NCBI RefSeq assembly: GCF_029784135.1
Contig: NC_073745.1
Span: forward strand, 85,450,666 to 85,514,665
DNA length: 64,000 nt
Source of the DNA: Toxorhynchites rutilus septentrionalis
Taxonomy: Eukaryota; Arthropoda; Insecta; Diptera; Culicidae
Direction: 5' to 3'
Shown: positions 11,978 to 23,683 of the stretch, in pieces
Numbering within the stretch: position 1 is the first letter of the stretch
How the letters are laid out: every line of letters begins with the position of its first letter
Translations under genes and position numbers: made by a program
The notes under the pieces: generated by a model
Seen by the model: the letters and a program-made list of their open reading frames with translations, nothing else
Database searches by the model: none
What the model was told of the DNA's origin: nothing

Positions 11978-13750
11978 GGATTTATGGAGCCCGTATTAGG
12001 CACGACTTCCATTGACAATACGCCCTAGAATTTCACGGTTGTTGCTACTGTCGTTTGTTATCGACCCTGTCGATTATAACGCTACTACCGAGAGGGATTC
12101 TGTTACGACCAACCCTTCCCGATAAATACGTACATATTTATTTTTCGATGCATCCATCCAATGTTATTGTGTTATTACTATTTTGTTCCTGTGAGACTGC
12201 TTATGGATCAACGAGAGATTATTTTTTATACTACTACGAACCAGTCGCACGTAAAACGATCGCTAGAAATGCAAATGCAAAGAAAAAAACCCTGAAACAT
12301 GGGATCGGACACTGTGGAGAGAGCGAATATTGCAATTTGAGCCCCGCCTGATGGCAACGTAACGCGAGTATGGAGAGGGGTGGGGACCGAAGTTTCGTTA
12401 CTTAATGTGACATATGGGGGACGGGGGGTAGCCGAGATTGTTACGTAACAAAATTCCATTTTTATTCCTAAACAAATTCGCGAGCCCCTATATGTTTGAG
12501 CAGCTAGCTTCGAATCTGGGACCGAATGTGGTGTGTTTCCTGAGCCAAGATGATAAAGCACTGTTATAATGGGCTTAACAGCAGCCAGTAAGCAATCACC
12601 GATAGATGCATCTCGAACAGGGTTACCATATCTACATAATAATCTGTATTTCTACAGATTACAATTTTTTTGTGTTTCATGCATAATTTACAGATTTTTT
12701 AAAATGACGCTTGAAGTTAATAATATTTTTTCCCATATCACCTATTTTATTTATATAGCGTTATAATAAATAAATAACATCGTTTATCTTTTTCTTAATG
12801 AAGCACAGAGAATGTAAATTCCAAAAGTGCACTCATACTGTCGTGAAAATTAATTTCCTTTGAAACTTTATTTTTCAAATGAATTGAAAATGCACAGCTT
12901 AAAGCGAAAAGAAGAGGTTAACTTATTTCAGGAAATATTGAAGCTCGAACCATGAACCTGAATTCGCCCGCTCTCACTGAAATCCGTCGTTAAACAAAGC
13001 CTTAAAAGATTCCACTACGACCGAAATCCTATTTTACTATTTTTTGAACTACGTTTTGCTATTGTTTGTTGAATTGAACAAAACAAACTGAAACACCTGA
13101 CTTCACTCAGATTAATTCTGACACCAGAACACTTTATCTTACTTTCTTGAGTAATATATGCCAAGAATAATACATCAAATCTGATATTTCAAGACCTTAC
13201 TTTGGAGATTTTGAAAAACTTCTGAAGATATCTACGTAGGCGTTGAAGATGTAGAAAAAGAAGCTACTAAACAGAACAATAGCTTTTAGGACCATCTACT
13301 GAACCTTTAAATGAATTAATTTGTTTAGAATGAAAAATTCCTGTCCTGTCCATATCCTAAGCGTTAGCTATATAGTAACTTTATGTGCCCTTCTCAAGCG
13401 TTGGCAGTTCTCCAGTTTAGCCTTATTATGCTACCTTTTAATTCATTACTACCATTACTTTTTTTTGTGTACCTGAAATATATTATAATGAAGGTATTTA
13501 CGTGGCCCAATGTGAACAAGCAACCCCTGGTAACTGAATAAATTCCCATTGCACCTCAATAAATCAATGTATTTTTACTACATAGTATATGTTTCCTGGC
13601 ATTACGTGGGTACTATCAGCATGGTTTAATCAATATTTTCTATGCCAATCTATGATACTAAAGCTAAAATTATGCTTAAAAATTGAATTTATAAACCTAA
13701 AACAGATTTCAATATAGATTTTTTGAGAAAAAGCTAAGATAAAAAAAATT
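11978..13750. other. AT-rich DNA without a recognised gene
   Basis: Holds a diverged TTACGTAAC-type repeat around 12352-12455 (two TTACGTAAC-like sites with G-runs between) and otherwise short frames only. No reliable coding, tRNA or transposon signal from 12600 to 13750. Confidence 0.45.
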
Positions 13751-13759
13751 CAGACTAAA

Positions 13760-14740
13760 AACACAGAATTTGATTTTGTCATGGCTTCCAAACAAAAGTT
13801 TATTCCATCTGTTATCGCAGGATGCTAGGGTAACTTGGTCAAGCTGAAGCAGTTTAATATAGTGGTCCAATGTACGTTGCAGTTCGTTCAGAAAGGCACT
13901 GTTCTTTGAACACATTTTCTTATGGGCTTGATTTTAAAAAGGTGAGGGAGCTGCCTGAGTTAGAGGTTGTTCAACTTAAACGAATAATCAAGCCAGTAAT
14001 CATAAATAATGTGGATGGAGGACCAGGCGAGAACCCGTTTAAAAAAGGTCATAGATATTTTCGATTTTGTGGAGGCTGGTGTAGTGGCAACATCCATGCC
14101 TCTCACGCCAAAGGTCACGAGTTCAATTCTCACTCCCGACATTTTTCCAAAAATGGAAGTAAAAGTGACGAAACCAGCCAAATGAGTTGAAAAGCACTAT
14201 AATACAGATAAAAAACAAATTTCGATTTATCATTTTAATCAATTGAATCTTGATCCAATACGCCAATACTACAATTCAGGGATCTCAACTGGAAACGAAA
14301 CATTTTAAGTATGCAGGGGAATCGTTAGCTGATGTGTTGAATAATCTAGCGATCGACGGATATTCCCTCAAAGCAGAATATATTGAGTTCGCCTTCCACA
14401 AAATCGTCGAAGCGGAATTAGTACGATATTGAACCCAGTGGTTTGCTCGCCACGTAAGGACATCCCAGGGCCTTTTGCAAATAGTGAAATGTAACGAAAG
14501 GAATTGCTGTATTGAAGGTGTAGGTGTAGTGTAAATTAACATCAATTTATATCAGTCCATGTTCCTCTCAGCTTAACGACAGATGGGTCGAAAGCACCAA
14601 TCCCAACTGATGTCAGCATTAATTTTCCGTCTATATTTGTTCAAAATTCTATGAACCTGTCGAAAGTTCTTCCGATGCCACTACTTGCATATACAAACTT
14701 CCATAAGAACATTTGATTCCGACCTGGATAGATATCTAAT
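13760..14740 (+). pseudogene. Relic of an uncharacterised repeat-borne VDGGP protein
   Basis: Pieces in several frames, in order: HDFV-like start, KFIPSVIA, AEAV-stop-YSGPMYVAVRS, GLDFKKVRELPELEV, IKPVIINNVDGGPGENP; then a SINE; then ETKHFKYAGESLADVLNNLA, DGYSLKAEYI, FARHVRTSQ, LQIVKCNERNCC, and near 14600 KAPIPTD with FPSIFVQNSMN. A second copy in the opposite direction (33060-34268) gives the same peptides, which confirms the reading. I have seen similar uncharacterised proteins in invertebrate genomes but know no named function. The VDGGP block, with a VERR-like block in relatives, recalls DDE integrases; that is inference. Confidence 0.65.
14069..14219 (+). mobile_element. tRNA-derived SINE, family B, copy 1
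   Basis: The A-box-like TGGTGTAGTGG and the B-box-like GAGTTCAATTC are spaced as in a tRNA promoter, followed by a body with CCAAAAATGGAAGTAAAAG and CAGCCAAATGAGTTGAAA. TTTCGATTT flanks both sides (about 14059 and 14220). It inserted into the VDGGP relic. The matching copy is at 35680-35816. Confidence 0.82.
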
Positions 14741-14779
14741 TTTTTATGTCGAACGGACGACTTTGACTTTGTGTAAAGA

Positions 14780-14905
14780 TTAGCGTTACGTAACATAAAG
14801 GGGAGGGGGGTTTATCTTGCATTACTTTTTGTTACATAGGGGAGGAAGGGGGTTCAAAAATCGCATTTTTAGCGTTACGTAATTTGTGCACGACGCCTTA
14901 TAGCT
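14780..14905 (+). repeat. TTACGTAAC-type short interspersed repeat
   Basis: Starts TTAGCGTTACGTAACAT, has G-rich runs and a central TTACTTTTTGTTACATA, and ends TTTTTAGCGTTACGTAATTTG. An opposite-strand copy sits at 32846-32975. The edge words are themselves palindromic. It looks like a small non-autonomous element; the family is unknown to me. Confidence 0.65.
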
Positions 14906-14924
14906 ATAACCATAATTGATTTGA

Positions 14925-15092
14925 TTTATTTATTTATTTTTTATATAAATCGTTCATTTTTACAGGCTCAGTTACATTAGTTTCAAGGAGCCGAATTCTT
15001 AAATATATGTTTTAAAACTATACATAAATAATTTTCCTAACACTATGGTTAGTAAGGTGGAAAACCGATTACTCGCGGTTTACTCGAGTTTA
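14925..15092 (-). mobile_element. 3' end of a non-LTR retrotransposon
   Basis: Read on the minus strand: CTCGAGTAAACCGCGAGTAA, TCGGTTTTCCACCTTACT, then a tail of ATAAATAAATAAATC at 14925-14945. The first block resembles the 3' UTR of the I-clade LINE copies here (GACCGCGAGTAATCGGTTAC near 20320). No coding region is left. Confidence 0.6.
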
Positions 15093-15458
15093 GAGGGCTT
15101 TGATTTGATTTGACCATGATGAAGGTATAAAGGTATAAGGTCAGCAAGCATATACATTGTAGTAAAATACAATGTTTCATTGGGTTCATTATCATGGTGC
15201 AAAGTCCAAATGTTCTTCCACAAATCTGGCCATTTGCGACAAACTTTCTCTCTTAAACGCCCCATACCGCAAAGGTATAATACTCCTTATTGACCGTTTG
15301 GATTTTTTTTGCGGTTTCGACTCGTTTGCAGCGGTCCATGCCGATGATTGTTGACTCGTTTGCAAGTCATACTCGTGCACCCATGACTCGTCGCCAGTAG
15401 TTATGCGTTGGATGAACATGGGATCCGAATTTGATTTTTCAAGCATGTTGTCAGCCAC
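15080..15458 (-). pseudogene. Mariner-family transposase fragment
   Basis: Minus-strand pieces in different frames show RITTGDESWVHEYD (first catalytic Asp), QSSAWTAANESKPQKK, then GRLREKVCRKWPDLW and TLHHDNEPNE (second catalytic Asp). This is the usual order in mariner (SETMAR-like) transposases. The third motif, both ends and the N-terminus are missing. It lies about 70 bp from ITmD37E copy 2 and is unrelated to it. Confidence 0.82.
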
Positions 15459-15527
15459 CTGATCGCGCCAACAAAAAAAAAGTTAACTTGTTCTGACGTG
15501 ACGCTGTAAACAAACTAAAGGGTGTGT

Positions 15528-16825
15528 CACATCAAATTGCATCACGGAAAAAACGCTGTAGAAATTCGCCCAGTAGACCGATCTTTTTGAAAATTTTAGA
15601 CAGTAAAATAAAAACTATTAAACAACTTTTGGCATTTTTTTATTCATACTTCGAGCCCAAGCCCGTATGCTCGCACCTTCCTCTTTACCCCGTCCATAAG
15701 GTTCTGTACAACGTCAGGTTGTAGTTTTTTTTTGAACAGAAATCCATTTTCTCTTGAAGTCCGCCTCCGATTTGACAACTTTTGGGTTCTTCCGGAGGGC
15801 CTGCTCCATAATCGCCCAATATTTCTCTATTGGGCGAAGCTCCGGCGCGTTGGGCGGGTTCATTTCCTTTGGCACGAAGGTGACCCCGTTGGCCTCGTAC
15901 CACTCCAACACGTCCTTTGTATAGTGGCACGAAGCGAGATCCGGCCAGAAGATGGTCGGGCCCTCGTGCTGCTTCAATAGTGGTAGTAAGCGCTTCTGTA
16001 GGCACTCCTTAAGGTAAACCTGTCCGTTTACCGTGCCGGTAATCACGAAGGGGGCGCTCCGCTTTCCACAAGAGCAGATCAATGTTCAATGTTCAATGCT
16101 TGCCACACCATGTACTTTTTGGCAAACTTGGATAGTTTCTGCTTGCGAATCTCCTCCGGAACGCTGAATTTGTCCTCTGCGGAGAAGAACTACAGGCCCG
16201 GCACGAAAGTCCGCTTTGACGTAGGTTTCGTCGTCCGTAACCAGGCAATGCGGCTTCGTCAGCATTTCGGTGTACAGCTTCCGGGCTCGCGTCTTCCCCA
16301 CCATGTTTTGCCGTTCGTCGCGGTTAGAAGCCTTCTGAACCTTGTATGTACGCAGGCCCTCCCGCTGCTTGGTCCGCTGGATGAATGAACTTGACAAATT
16401 CAGCTTATTGGCGACATCCCGGACCGAACTTCTCGGACCACGTCTAAACTGCTTAACTACGCGCTTGTGATCTTTTTCACTGACGGAGCATCCATTTTTG
16501 CCGTTCTTCACCTTCTGGTCGATGGTTAGGTTCTCGAAGTATCGTTTTAGTACTCTGCTGACCGTGGATTGGACGATTCCCAGCATCTTACCGATGTCCC
16601 GATGTGACAACTCCGGATTCTCGAAATGAGTGCGCAGGATTAATTCACGACGCTCTTTTTCGTTCGACAACATTTTTCCAAATTCACGAAAAATTGACAG
16701 TGAAGCATGGCTAACGTGATCTATACACTCTTATCTGATTATAAGCGAAAGCTGGAGATATAATTCCTAAAAATTAAATTTCTACAGCGTTTTTTCCGTG
16801 ATGCAATTTGATGTGACACACCCTT
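15528..16825 (-). mobile_element. ITmD37E-type DNA transposon, copy 2
   Basis: Same ends and length as copy 1, with TA at 15526-15527 and 16826-16827. Sequence agreement with copies 1 and 3 is very high outside small indels, so all are recent. Confidence 0.92.
15644..16673 (-). pseudogene. DD37E transposase with three frame-changing indels
   Basis: Starts at ATG 16673 and reads cleanly through both helix-turn-helix blocks to the first catalytic box, written VTDDETYVKADF here. Five bases are missing near 16203 compared with copy 1. About 17 bases made of repeated AATGTTC are added near 16081-16098. One extra T sits in the T run near 15725. The second Asp (FWPDLASCHY) and the Glu (LRPIEKYW) survive in an open frame at 16082-15714. 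Inactive. Confidence 0.9.
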
Positions 16826-16827
16826 TA

Positions 16828-17590
16828 AATGGCAGATCGCACTAAAAATTAACATTAAGACTACTGACAATAGTACTAATTTTAAAAAATGGTTTGATCA
16901 ACGAGACGTTCAGTCAATTCAAAAATCGTTTCGCTGTTTGGTGTCCGTCCAATGGGGTACATATTGAGATGATGCAAAAGGCGAAATATATTTGAATCGG
17001 CAGGCAAAATATGGTGTTGTAATTATATGCGTTCTATATGCAGTTTTTATGGAAGAAACAAAACAATGTTCAAAATACTCACGGTTTCATGATGATCTTA
17101 GCCAAATTTTCTACTGAAATCTTGCAACTGTTTATCTTTTAATAGATGACAATTGTATTGTGACTAATTTCCATCATTTATGTGGTAAAAAGGCCCAAAG
17201 AGCAATCGTAACTATAGTCCTCGAAAGCAGTAACATATTCAATTTTATGCTGCTCAACCCTTTTTTGCATGACATTTTGCTTTATTGTTGAAAAAAATCA
17301 AGGTCCTGACACGATCAACTTAAAGTGAACTTGTTCTTTATATAATTTTGGGCATTCAATGTTATGAAGTAAATTTCCACCATCATACAAAGAAGAGTAA
17401 ATCGAAGACTATTTTCTCACATCACACTAAGAACACTAAGATCACACTAAGACACTAAGAACCATAGTCATATCATATCATAGTATCGTAAAAATAATAA
17501 AAGTTCATTCGTTTCTATAGCCATGGGGAAGTGAAAATGTCGTACTAAAATATCACTTTTGTTCAACTTTTTCGAAGTGATTTCACAAAT
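16828..17590. other. No gene recognised
   Basis: AT-rich DNA. A short irregular tandem of CACTAAGA words lies at about 17425-17465. Nothing else was identified. Confidence 0.45.
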
Positions 17591-17592
17591 TA

Positions 17593-18503
17593 CGGGTAGT
17601 GGGGGCAAAGTGGTCACCTGCTTGTTGTTCGGTAGTATAACTATTGACTGTAGATGTCGTATTGATAGTCACATTATGTTTGACTTTTAATGACTTTTGA
17701 GTCACCCTGTACTTCAGTAGAGCTGTCACATGTCAAAACACAAATAAAAACAGAAATTACTCTCTCGATAGCCATTCGGCCGTAGTTCTGTGCGCATGGT
17801 ATCTAAGGAATTTCTCGTGAAATTTAGTTTATTCAATCTGATATATTGGACAAATCATCAGTTTGGACGACTGTTCACACATTTTAGGAGAGGTGAACAA
17901 ATATTTTGTTTAATCTCAGTGATTAATTAGCATAGACATTATTTTCATGTTTGGGGGCGAAGTGATCATAGGTGAATAACAACTTACAATGTTCTGTTTA
18001 CTAAAGCTGATATACCTCATCACATTCTGCTCTTGAAGAAGATCCTTTTGTGGCTTTGACCCTCGATAAATATGCCACTCCAACTAAACCAAGCCTCATT
18101 ATGCGGAACGTTATGTGTTTCTTACTACGCTTTTGTATGCAAGAGAAAATTTAAATTGAGACTCTAGGTGAATAGGCCAACCTTATTTCATGCATGTACC
18201 TACTATAACAAATATGATTTGAACAAATTTGGATGAAAAAAAAACGCATAAATCTATCCCATTTAGCTTGATATGGGCGGGTGACCACTTTACCTCCAAG
18301 CAAAAAAACTTCGATTTTTCACCTTTTTTTCTAATGATGAAAAGTGTACTAATTTTTATAGTAATTTTTTTATAGCCGTTTGCTATTTTGAAGAACAATG
18401 AGTTGAACTACAATATTCTTCGAGAAACGGGAATTAAATCGGTATGTGGGCGCTGGAAATGGGCATATTCCTTAGGGTGACCACTATGCCCCCACTTCCC
18501 CTA
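17593..18503. mobile_element. MITE-like element with GTGGGGGCAAAGTGG words
   Basis: About 910 bp. The left end holds GTGGGGGCAAAGTGGTCACC (17599-17618); the right end holds its near complement, GGTGACCACTATGCCCCCAC (18476 on). Two degenerate copies lie inside: TGGGGGCGAAGTGATCA at about 17952 and GGTGACCACTTTACCTCC at about 18280. No coding region is convincing. The outer GGGGAAG resembles the end of the element at 3375-4276. Confidence 0.6.
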
Positions 18504-19260
18504 CACTGCACGCTGTCACATTATACCCATAATGCGTGGGTACTTCAATAAAATGTATGTTTTTCATTGATAAAAACCTTACTGAAAAAAAGCATATTCA
18601 TATGTATGTGGTAGGCAATCAAATTTAAACACAAATACTGACGTCACGATTTAGAAAACAGTTGTGATTAAATACCTTAACCCCATTCGTTAATAGTTTA
18701 TCGGGTATAGATAAGCTTTTCGCGATTTCTAATATTCAGTCATGCTCCAATTAGCGAGCGATTAGTCAGCAGTCTAACCTAATGTTGATTTCATCGAGCA
18801 AAAGCTCGATACAAACTTCAAAATCGATCGTTCTCAGGTGCCTCAACAGTTCAAAATCTGTGTACTGTAACCTTTGTAGAGCGTAAATATGGTACATTAG
18901 GATCTCTTGGATTGGCAGCCATCCGATACAGAAAATTCTGCTTGTTTAAATCTCCCATCAGGTGGAAGCGATCCTGTAGAGGGGTTGTCTGAAGCATTTC
19001 TTCACAAAGTTTTTTGCGACTGACATAATTGGGTCCATTTAGTTATTGGGTTAATATGATTTTGTAGAGATAGAACTTTAAATTAAAGCGTACACCCAAA
19101 CTAGCCAGAAAGCATTTCGTTTTCGGCAGAAACCATACCTTTTCGTGTCTTGAAGCGTCAAATGATCAAATAAATCATCTGTCTCCCAACGCTTTAAAAT
19201 GTTTGTATGCATGGAAGCAGACATCTCTTTCTTTTTCTTTTTTAATTTTTTTTTTGGGAT
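18504..19260. other. No gene recognised
   Basis: AT-rich sequence with short frames only. No repeat ends or RNA-gene signals were seen. Confidence 0.4.
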
Positions 19261-19261
19261 T

Positions 19262-19380
19262 GCACTCACTCAAATACTCACTCATTGCATAACGACATCA
19301 ACGGGGATCGAACCAAGGCCGTCTGGAATTCAAGGTTATTTTACAAGACCACGCAATCCACATAGCTAATGATGCAGTTG
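19262..19380 (-). mobile_element. tRNA-derived SINE, family C, copy 1
   Basis: On the minus strand: AGCTATGTGGATTGCGTGGT, then CTTGAATTCCAGACGG, then a perfect B box GGTTCGATCCC, then GTGCAATCCCAAAA and an A-rich tail. The plus-strand sequence at 58795-58925 matches it along this length, which supports a dispersed family rather than a tRNA gene. Confidence 0.7.
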
Positions 19381-19673
19381 CGTAGAAGCGTGATAGTGTA
19401 ATATTAATAACATTATTAAAATTACAAAATGAAATTGGAAAGTGTTTTCTAAGAGTAAAAAAGAGATCAAAAAGAAGATCTATGTCTATCTCGGTCTGGG
19501 CCGTGTATATATGTGGCAAAGTAATGCTTATTTGCAACGTGTCTCTTGTTTCGCTCGATCGTATCAATCTTATATTGCTGTACCATATATTAGGCTGTCA
19601 AAAAAGTCCTGCGGTATTTTTTTTTGAATTTTCATTTGTTCATAAAATTAGTTACAATCATCTGTTTTAAGCC

Positions 19674-20449
19674 ATGTCATGTTAAGTCATGTTTTAATGT
19701 CATGTCCAATCACTACAACCTAAACGCGCATCTCTATCGCATTGGGCTCGCAGCAAACAATCTTTGTGATTGTGGCGATGGCTACCACGACATCGAGCAT
19801 GTTGTCTGGTCGTGTATCCGGTTCCATGCTGCTCGCTCTCAGCTCTCTAGAGCACTGAGAGCACAAGGCAGACAATCGGATATCCCCGTCCGGGATATCT
19901 TAGGTAGCCGTGATCCTGATCTTCTGCTTCATCTATACCTGTTCCTCAGAAACGCCGATGTCAACGTTTAATGATGTTTCCTTCGGTGTGTCCCGGTTTC
20001 ATATCCCTCCTATCCGATCTATAAACTTTTACTTAGTCGCGGCAATACATACACACACTCTTTACAGATGCACGGGCCGAAGGTTGTGCAGTCCACTGAT
20101 CATTCAACAAGAGCCAAAGGTTGTACCGCTCATGACAACTCTACATGAGCTGATGATTGCGCCGGCTAGTGACCACACTAGATATGGGGTACATACTAGG
20201 GGGCGTTGCTGATTAATGGTCAGCTGCATCCCAATAGGAAGTATCCCGTGTCGGGCACACGTACAGTGCATTGGAGACTGCAACATCCCAATTACGACAA
20301 CACTTGTAATACTAACCTCGAGCCGACCGCGAGTAATCGGTTACATATTACTAACATAGATAATAAGAAAAACTGTCAAAATATTGAACTCCGGCCGCGT
20401 CAGGCTAACGCCATATGAGCCTTGATAAAAATATATATTTTGGAAAAAA
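19674..20449 (+). mobile_element. I-clade LINE 3' fragment inserted in mariner
   Basis: Carries the C-terminal ORF2 peptide MSNHYNLNAHLYRIG, CDCGDGYHDIEHVVWSC and DIPVRDILG, then about 450 bp of 3' UTR and a run of A. It is flanked by ATCTGTTTTAAG (19661-19672 and 20450-20461), a clear target duplication. The same LINE end is present at 43195-44165. Severely 5'-truncated, as expected for LINE copies. Confidence 0.9.
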
Positions 20450-20479
20450 AAATCTGTTTTAAGTCAAATATGCGCCGTT

Positions 20480-20700
20480 TTATTCGATGACTTGTTCCCA
20501 ACGAGATGCCAACTTCATAATACCCCTGTTATAGAAGCTCGCTTCCTTATTGGCAAAAAACTCGGATAGCCAATTTTCACAGGCCTCTTTTGTGGCTAAC
20601 TTCTGACTACCTAGCTCGTTCGCCATGGACAAAAACAGGTGGTAGTCACTTGGTGCAAGGTCCGGACTATACGGCGGATGCAAAAGAACCTCCCATCCGA
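20480..20700 (-). pseudogene. Mariner transposase C-terminus
   Basis: Reads HPPYSPDLAPSDYHLFLSM, then KEACENWLSEFF and YNRGIMKLASRWEQVIE before a stop. The Asp in PSDYHLF is the third catalytic residue of DD34D mariners. Everything upstream, with the first two Asp residues, is deleted. It ends where known mariner proteins end. Confidence 0.88.
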
Positions 20701-20805
20701 GCTCCCGGAGCTATAGTATGACTCGATACAATGAATACAACTAGAACTACGCGCTTACAACGACACCTCGCGGAAATACCGCAGGACTTTTTTGACAGCC
20801 TAATA

Positions 20806-21150
20806 ACTTATACAAATGGTTACCAGTATTTGAGAGTCATGACATTTTTCTGTTATTTTTAGGCTCATTTAATGTAATAAATCGGGATGACAAAACATGA
20901 GCTAAAAATCAATTTTGTCAAATCAACATATTTGCGCATAGACCGTCTCAATGACTGCTCAATTGAAACTGTTGCTAGTTCACCATTTTCAGGTGTTCTT
21001 CAACTCGTATCCCTTTCAATTGTGCCGTCAGAAATGTGCTTCCTGTAGCAATCACACAGTTTAACCCCGTTCGAATTATTTTAAAAACCGAGCCCAGCTC
21101 TTAACGAAGCCCTTATGTTCACCGACCAAACTATCAGTGATTGAAAATGG
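20806..21150. other. No gene recognised
   Basis: AT-rich spacer between the mariner relic and repeat block A. Nothing identified. Confidence 0.4.
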
Positions 21151-21997
21151 GATCTCGAGACAAACAGCGACATAGCACTGACATTTCTACCCACTCTTCA
21201 GCCGAATTGGTAAACAAGAGAGTTGAAAAAAATAATTCCGTAGTCCTGCGTCAACAAAGCGGTTTGTTTTTCTTGCATCCAACCCCTATATTTTTTAAGA
21301 ATATTTTGCATTTTACTAGTCAAAAATACGTCTTACCTTTTATGTTGAGGAATTCTAATAAAATATCAAAATTAACAGGTACTTTAGAGGCAGCTACATC
21401 ATCACTTTCTACAAGGCGAATGAATGTTCAATTACTAATCTCTGGTGAGAAGTAACCATAGTTGAGGGCATGGATTTCCGAATAAATAGTAGTACAACAG
21501 GGCCTTATTATAATTATTTTTCTTCACCCTCAAAATACGGTAAAAATTGATAAAAATACGGGACAACCTAAAAAGGTCGAAAAAACGGTACTGTTCCAAT
21601 CAAAACGGTACGTTTTGTCATTGTATTAAAGTACATTCCCGAATGGAATGAAATTTTGAAAGTTTAAGTAAAAAGTCTCCTGTTTAGATAGCTTAAGACA
21701 TTTCGTTTGATGAAAGCAATTGTATCGAGGGGATAAAAAGATCTAATAAAATGCCGGTTCCAGTTGTAAATAGTTAGGTGCAAATATTTTCAGAAATAGA
21801 AATCAGATTTTTAGAGTGTTTGGAATTCATGAAGCCTATTGATCGCACTTTGTATCTATTTGATGGTATCGCACCAGTTGAAAGGTTTTTTTTCTACTAT
21901 GAACAAATATGAGGGTAAGGGAATATTGGAAGAAAATTGTGAAACAGAACTTTGATCAGGAATATGACAAATTTTATGATAAAATTTATAATAATTA

Positions 21998-23292
21998 AAG
22001 GGTGTGTCACATTAAATTGCATCACGGAAAAAACGCTGTAGAAATTTAATTTTTAGGAATTATATCTTCAGCTTTCGCTTATAATCAGATAAGAGTGTAT
22101 AGACCACGTTAGCCATGCTTCACTGTCAATTTTTCGTAAATTTGGAAAAATGTCGTCGAACGAAAAAGAGCGTCGTGAATTAATCCTGTGCACTCATTTC
22201 GAGAATCCGGAGTTGTCACATCGGGACATCGGTAAGATGCTGGGAATCGTCCAATCCACGGTCAGCAGTGTACTAAAACTATACTTCGAGAACCTAACCA
22301 TCGACCGGAAGGTGAAGAACGGCAAAAATGGATGCTTCGTCAGTGAAAAAGATCACAAGCGCGTAGTTAAGCAGTTTAGACGTGATCCGAGAAGTTCGGT
22401 CCGGGATGTCGCCAATAAGCTGAATTTGTCAAGTTCATTCGTCCAGCGGACCAAGCAGCAGGAGGGCCTGCGTACATACAAGGTTCAGAAGGCTTCTAAC
22501 CGCGACGAATAGCAAAACATGGTGGGGAAGACGCGAGCCCGGAAATTGTACACCGAAATGACGAAGCCGCATTGCCTGGTAATGGACGACGAAACCTACG
22601 TCAAAGCGGACTTTCGTCAGCTGCCGGGCCGGTTGTTCTTTTCCGCAGAGGACAAATTCAGCGTTCCGGAGGAGATTCGCAAACAGAAACTATCCAAGTT
22701 TGCCTAAAAGTACATGGTGTGGCAAGCGATCTGCTCTTGCGGAAAGCGGAGCGCCCCCTTCGTGATGACCGGCACGGTAAACGGGCAGGTTTACCTTAAG
22801 GAGTGCCTACAGAAGCGCTTACTACCACTATTGAAGCAGCACGAGGGCCCGACCATCTTCTGGCCGGATCTCGCTTCGTGCCACTATTCAAAGGACGTGT
22901 TGGTGTGGTACGAAGCCAACGGGGTCACCTTCGTGCCAAAGGAAATGAACCCGCCCAACGCGCCGGAGCTTCGCCCAATAGAGAAATATTGGGCGATTAT
23001 GAAGCAGGCCCTCCGGAAGAACCCAAAAGTTGTCAAATCGGAGGCGGACTTCGAGAGAAAATGGATTTCTGTTCGAAAAAAACTACAACCTGACGTTGTA
23101 CAGAACCTAATGGACGGGGTAAAGAGGAAGGTGCGAGCATACGGGCTTGGGCTCGAAGTATGAATAAAAAGAAAATGCCAAAAGTTGTTTAATAGTTTTT
23201 ATTTTACTGTCTAAAATTTTCAAAAGGATCGGTCTACTGGGCGAATTTCTACAGCGTTTTTTCCGTGATGCAATTTGATGTGACACACCCTT
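21998..23292 (+). mobile_element. ITmD37E-type DNA transposon, copy 3
   Basis: Same terminal repeats as the other copies, in the opposite orientation to copies 1 and 2. TA flanks both sides (21996-21997 and 23293-23294). The related block at 27111-28008 has a single TA at the same place (27927-27928), showing the site before insertion. Confidence 0.95.
22150..23163 (+). pseudogene. DD37E transposase with two in-frame stops
   Basis: One frame from ATG 22150 to the stop at 23163, 337 codons. It is broken only by TAG at codon 121 (22510) and TAA at codon 187 (22708), both one-base changes from sense codons in sister copies (CAA or CAG, and AAA or AAG). One Leu codon is missing after TEM. The catalytic residues are present: Asp about 147 (MDDETY), Asp about 240 (FWPDLASCHY), Glu about 278 (LRPIEKYW). 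That leaves 37 residues between the last two, which defines the DD37E class. The first 115 residues hold the paired helix-turn-helix DNA-binding region. Confidence 0.93.
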
Positions 23293-23375
23293 TATAATCT
23301 CCTTCGCGAAGTTTCTCCATAATTTAAACATTCCTTCGTTGTAGAAATCAAAACAGGTACATCTAAGAATTTTTG

Positions 23376-23683
23376 ATTGTATGGTTTTGTTCTAGATTTA
23401 TTTAACTCAATAAAATTCCTGGAAAAAAAATGTTGTTCACTTTTTTGGCTTACCTGTCCAATTTTTAATCTTTTGTATTCGGTCATCTGATCCTTAAGGC
23501 ATATGTCCTAGTTCAATCCTTTCTAACTTCTATGTAAATGACATTGATGTTTCTTCATCGAGAAACTGTACTTTGAGACTTTGATTGACAATTTGGTTGA
23601 TTGTGCCTTCGTGTATTGAAAATTCTGAATACTGAAATTCTCAATACTAAAAAAGTTTTATTCTAAAAAAACATCATTCTGCA
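23376..23683. other. No gene recognised
   Basis: AT-rich spacer between block A and the next MITE-like element. Confidence 0.4.

Larger units (their letters stand above)
19590..20803 (-). mobile_element. Mariner relic with perfect ends, split by a LINE
   Basis: Ends TTAGGCTGTCAAAAAAGTCC and its exact complement at 20784-20803, each next to TA (19588-19589 and 20804-20805). The remaining mariner DNA is only about 440 bp: 5' UTR, a large internal deletion, and the C-terminal coding end. A LINE fragment at 19674-20449 interrupts its 3' part. The ends are the best preserved of any mariner here, so it may have been moved by enzyme supplied elsewhere. Confidence 0.9.
21152..23375 (+). repeat. Repeat block A, copy 1, holding ITmD37E copy 3
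   Basis: Begins ATCTCGAGACAAACAGCGAC and ends ACATCTAAGAATTTTTG. Without the transposon it is about 930 bp and aligns almost end to end with 27111-28008. It contains short frames but no recognised protein. The transposon at 21998-23292 is the main difference between the two copies. Confidence 0.85.
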
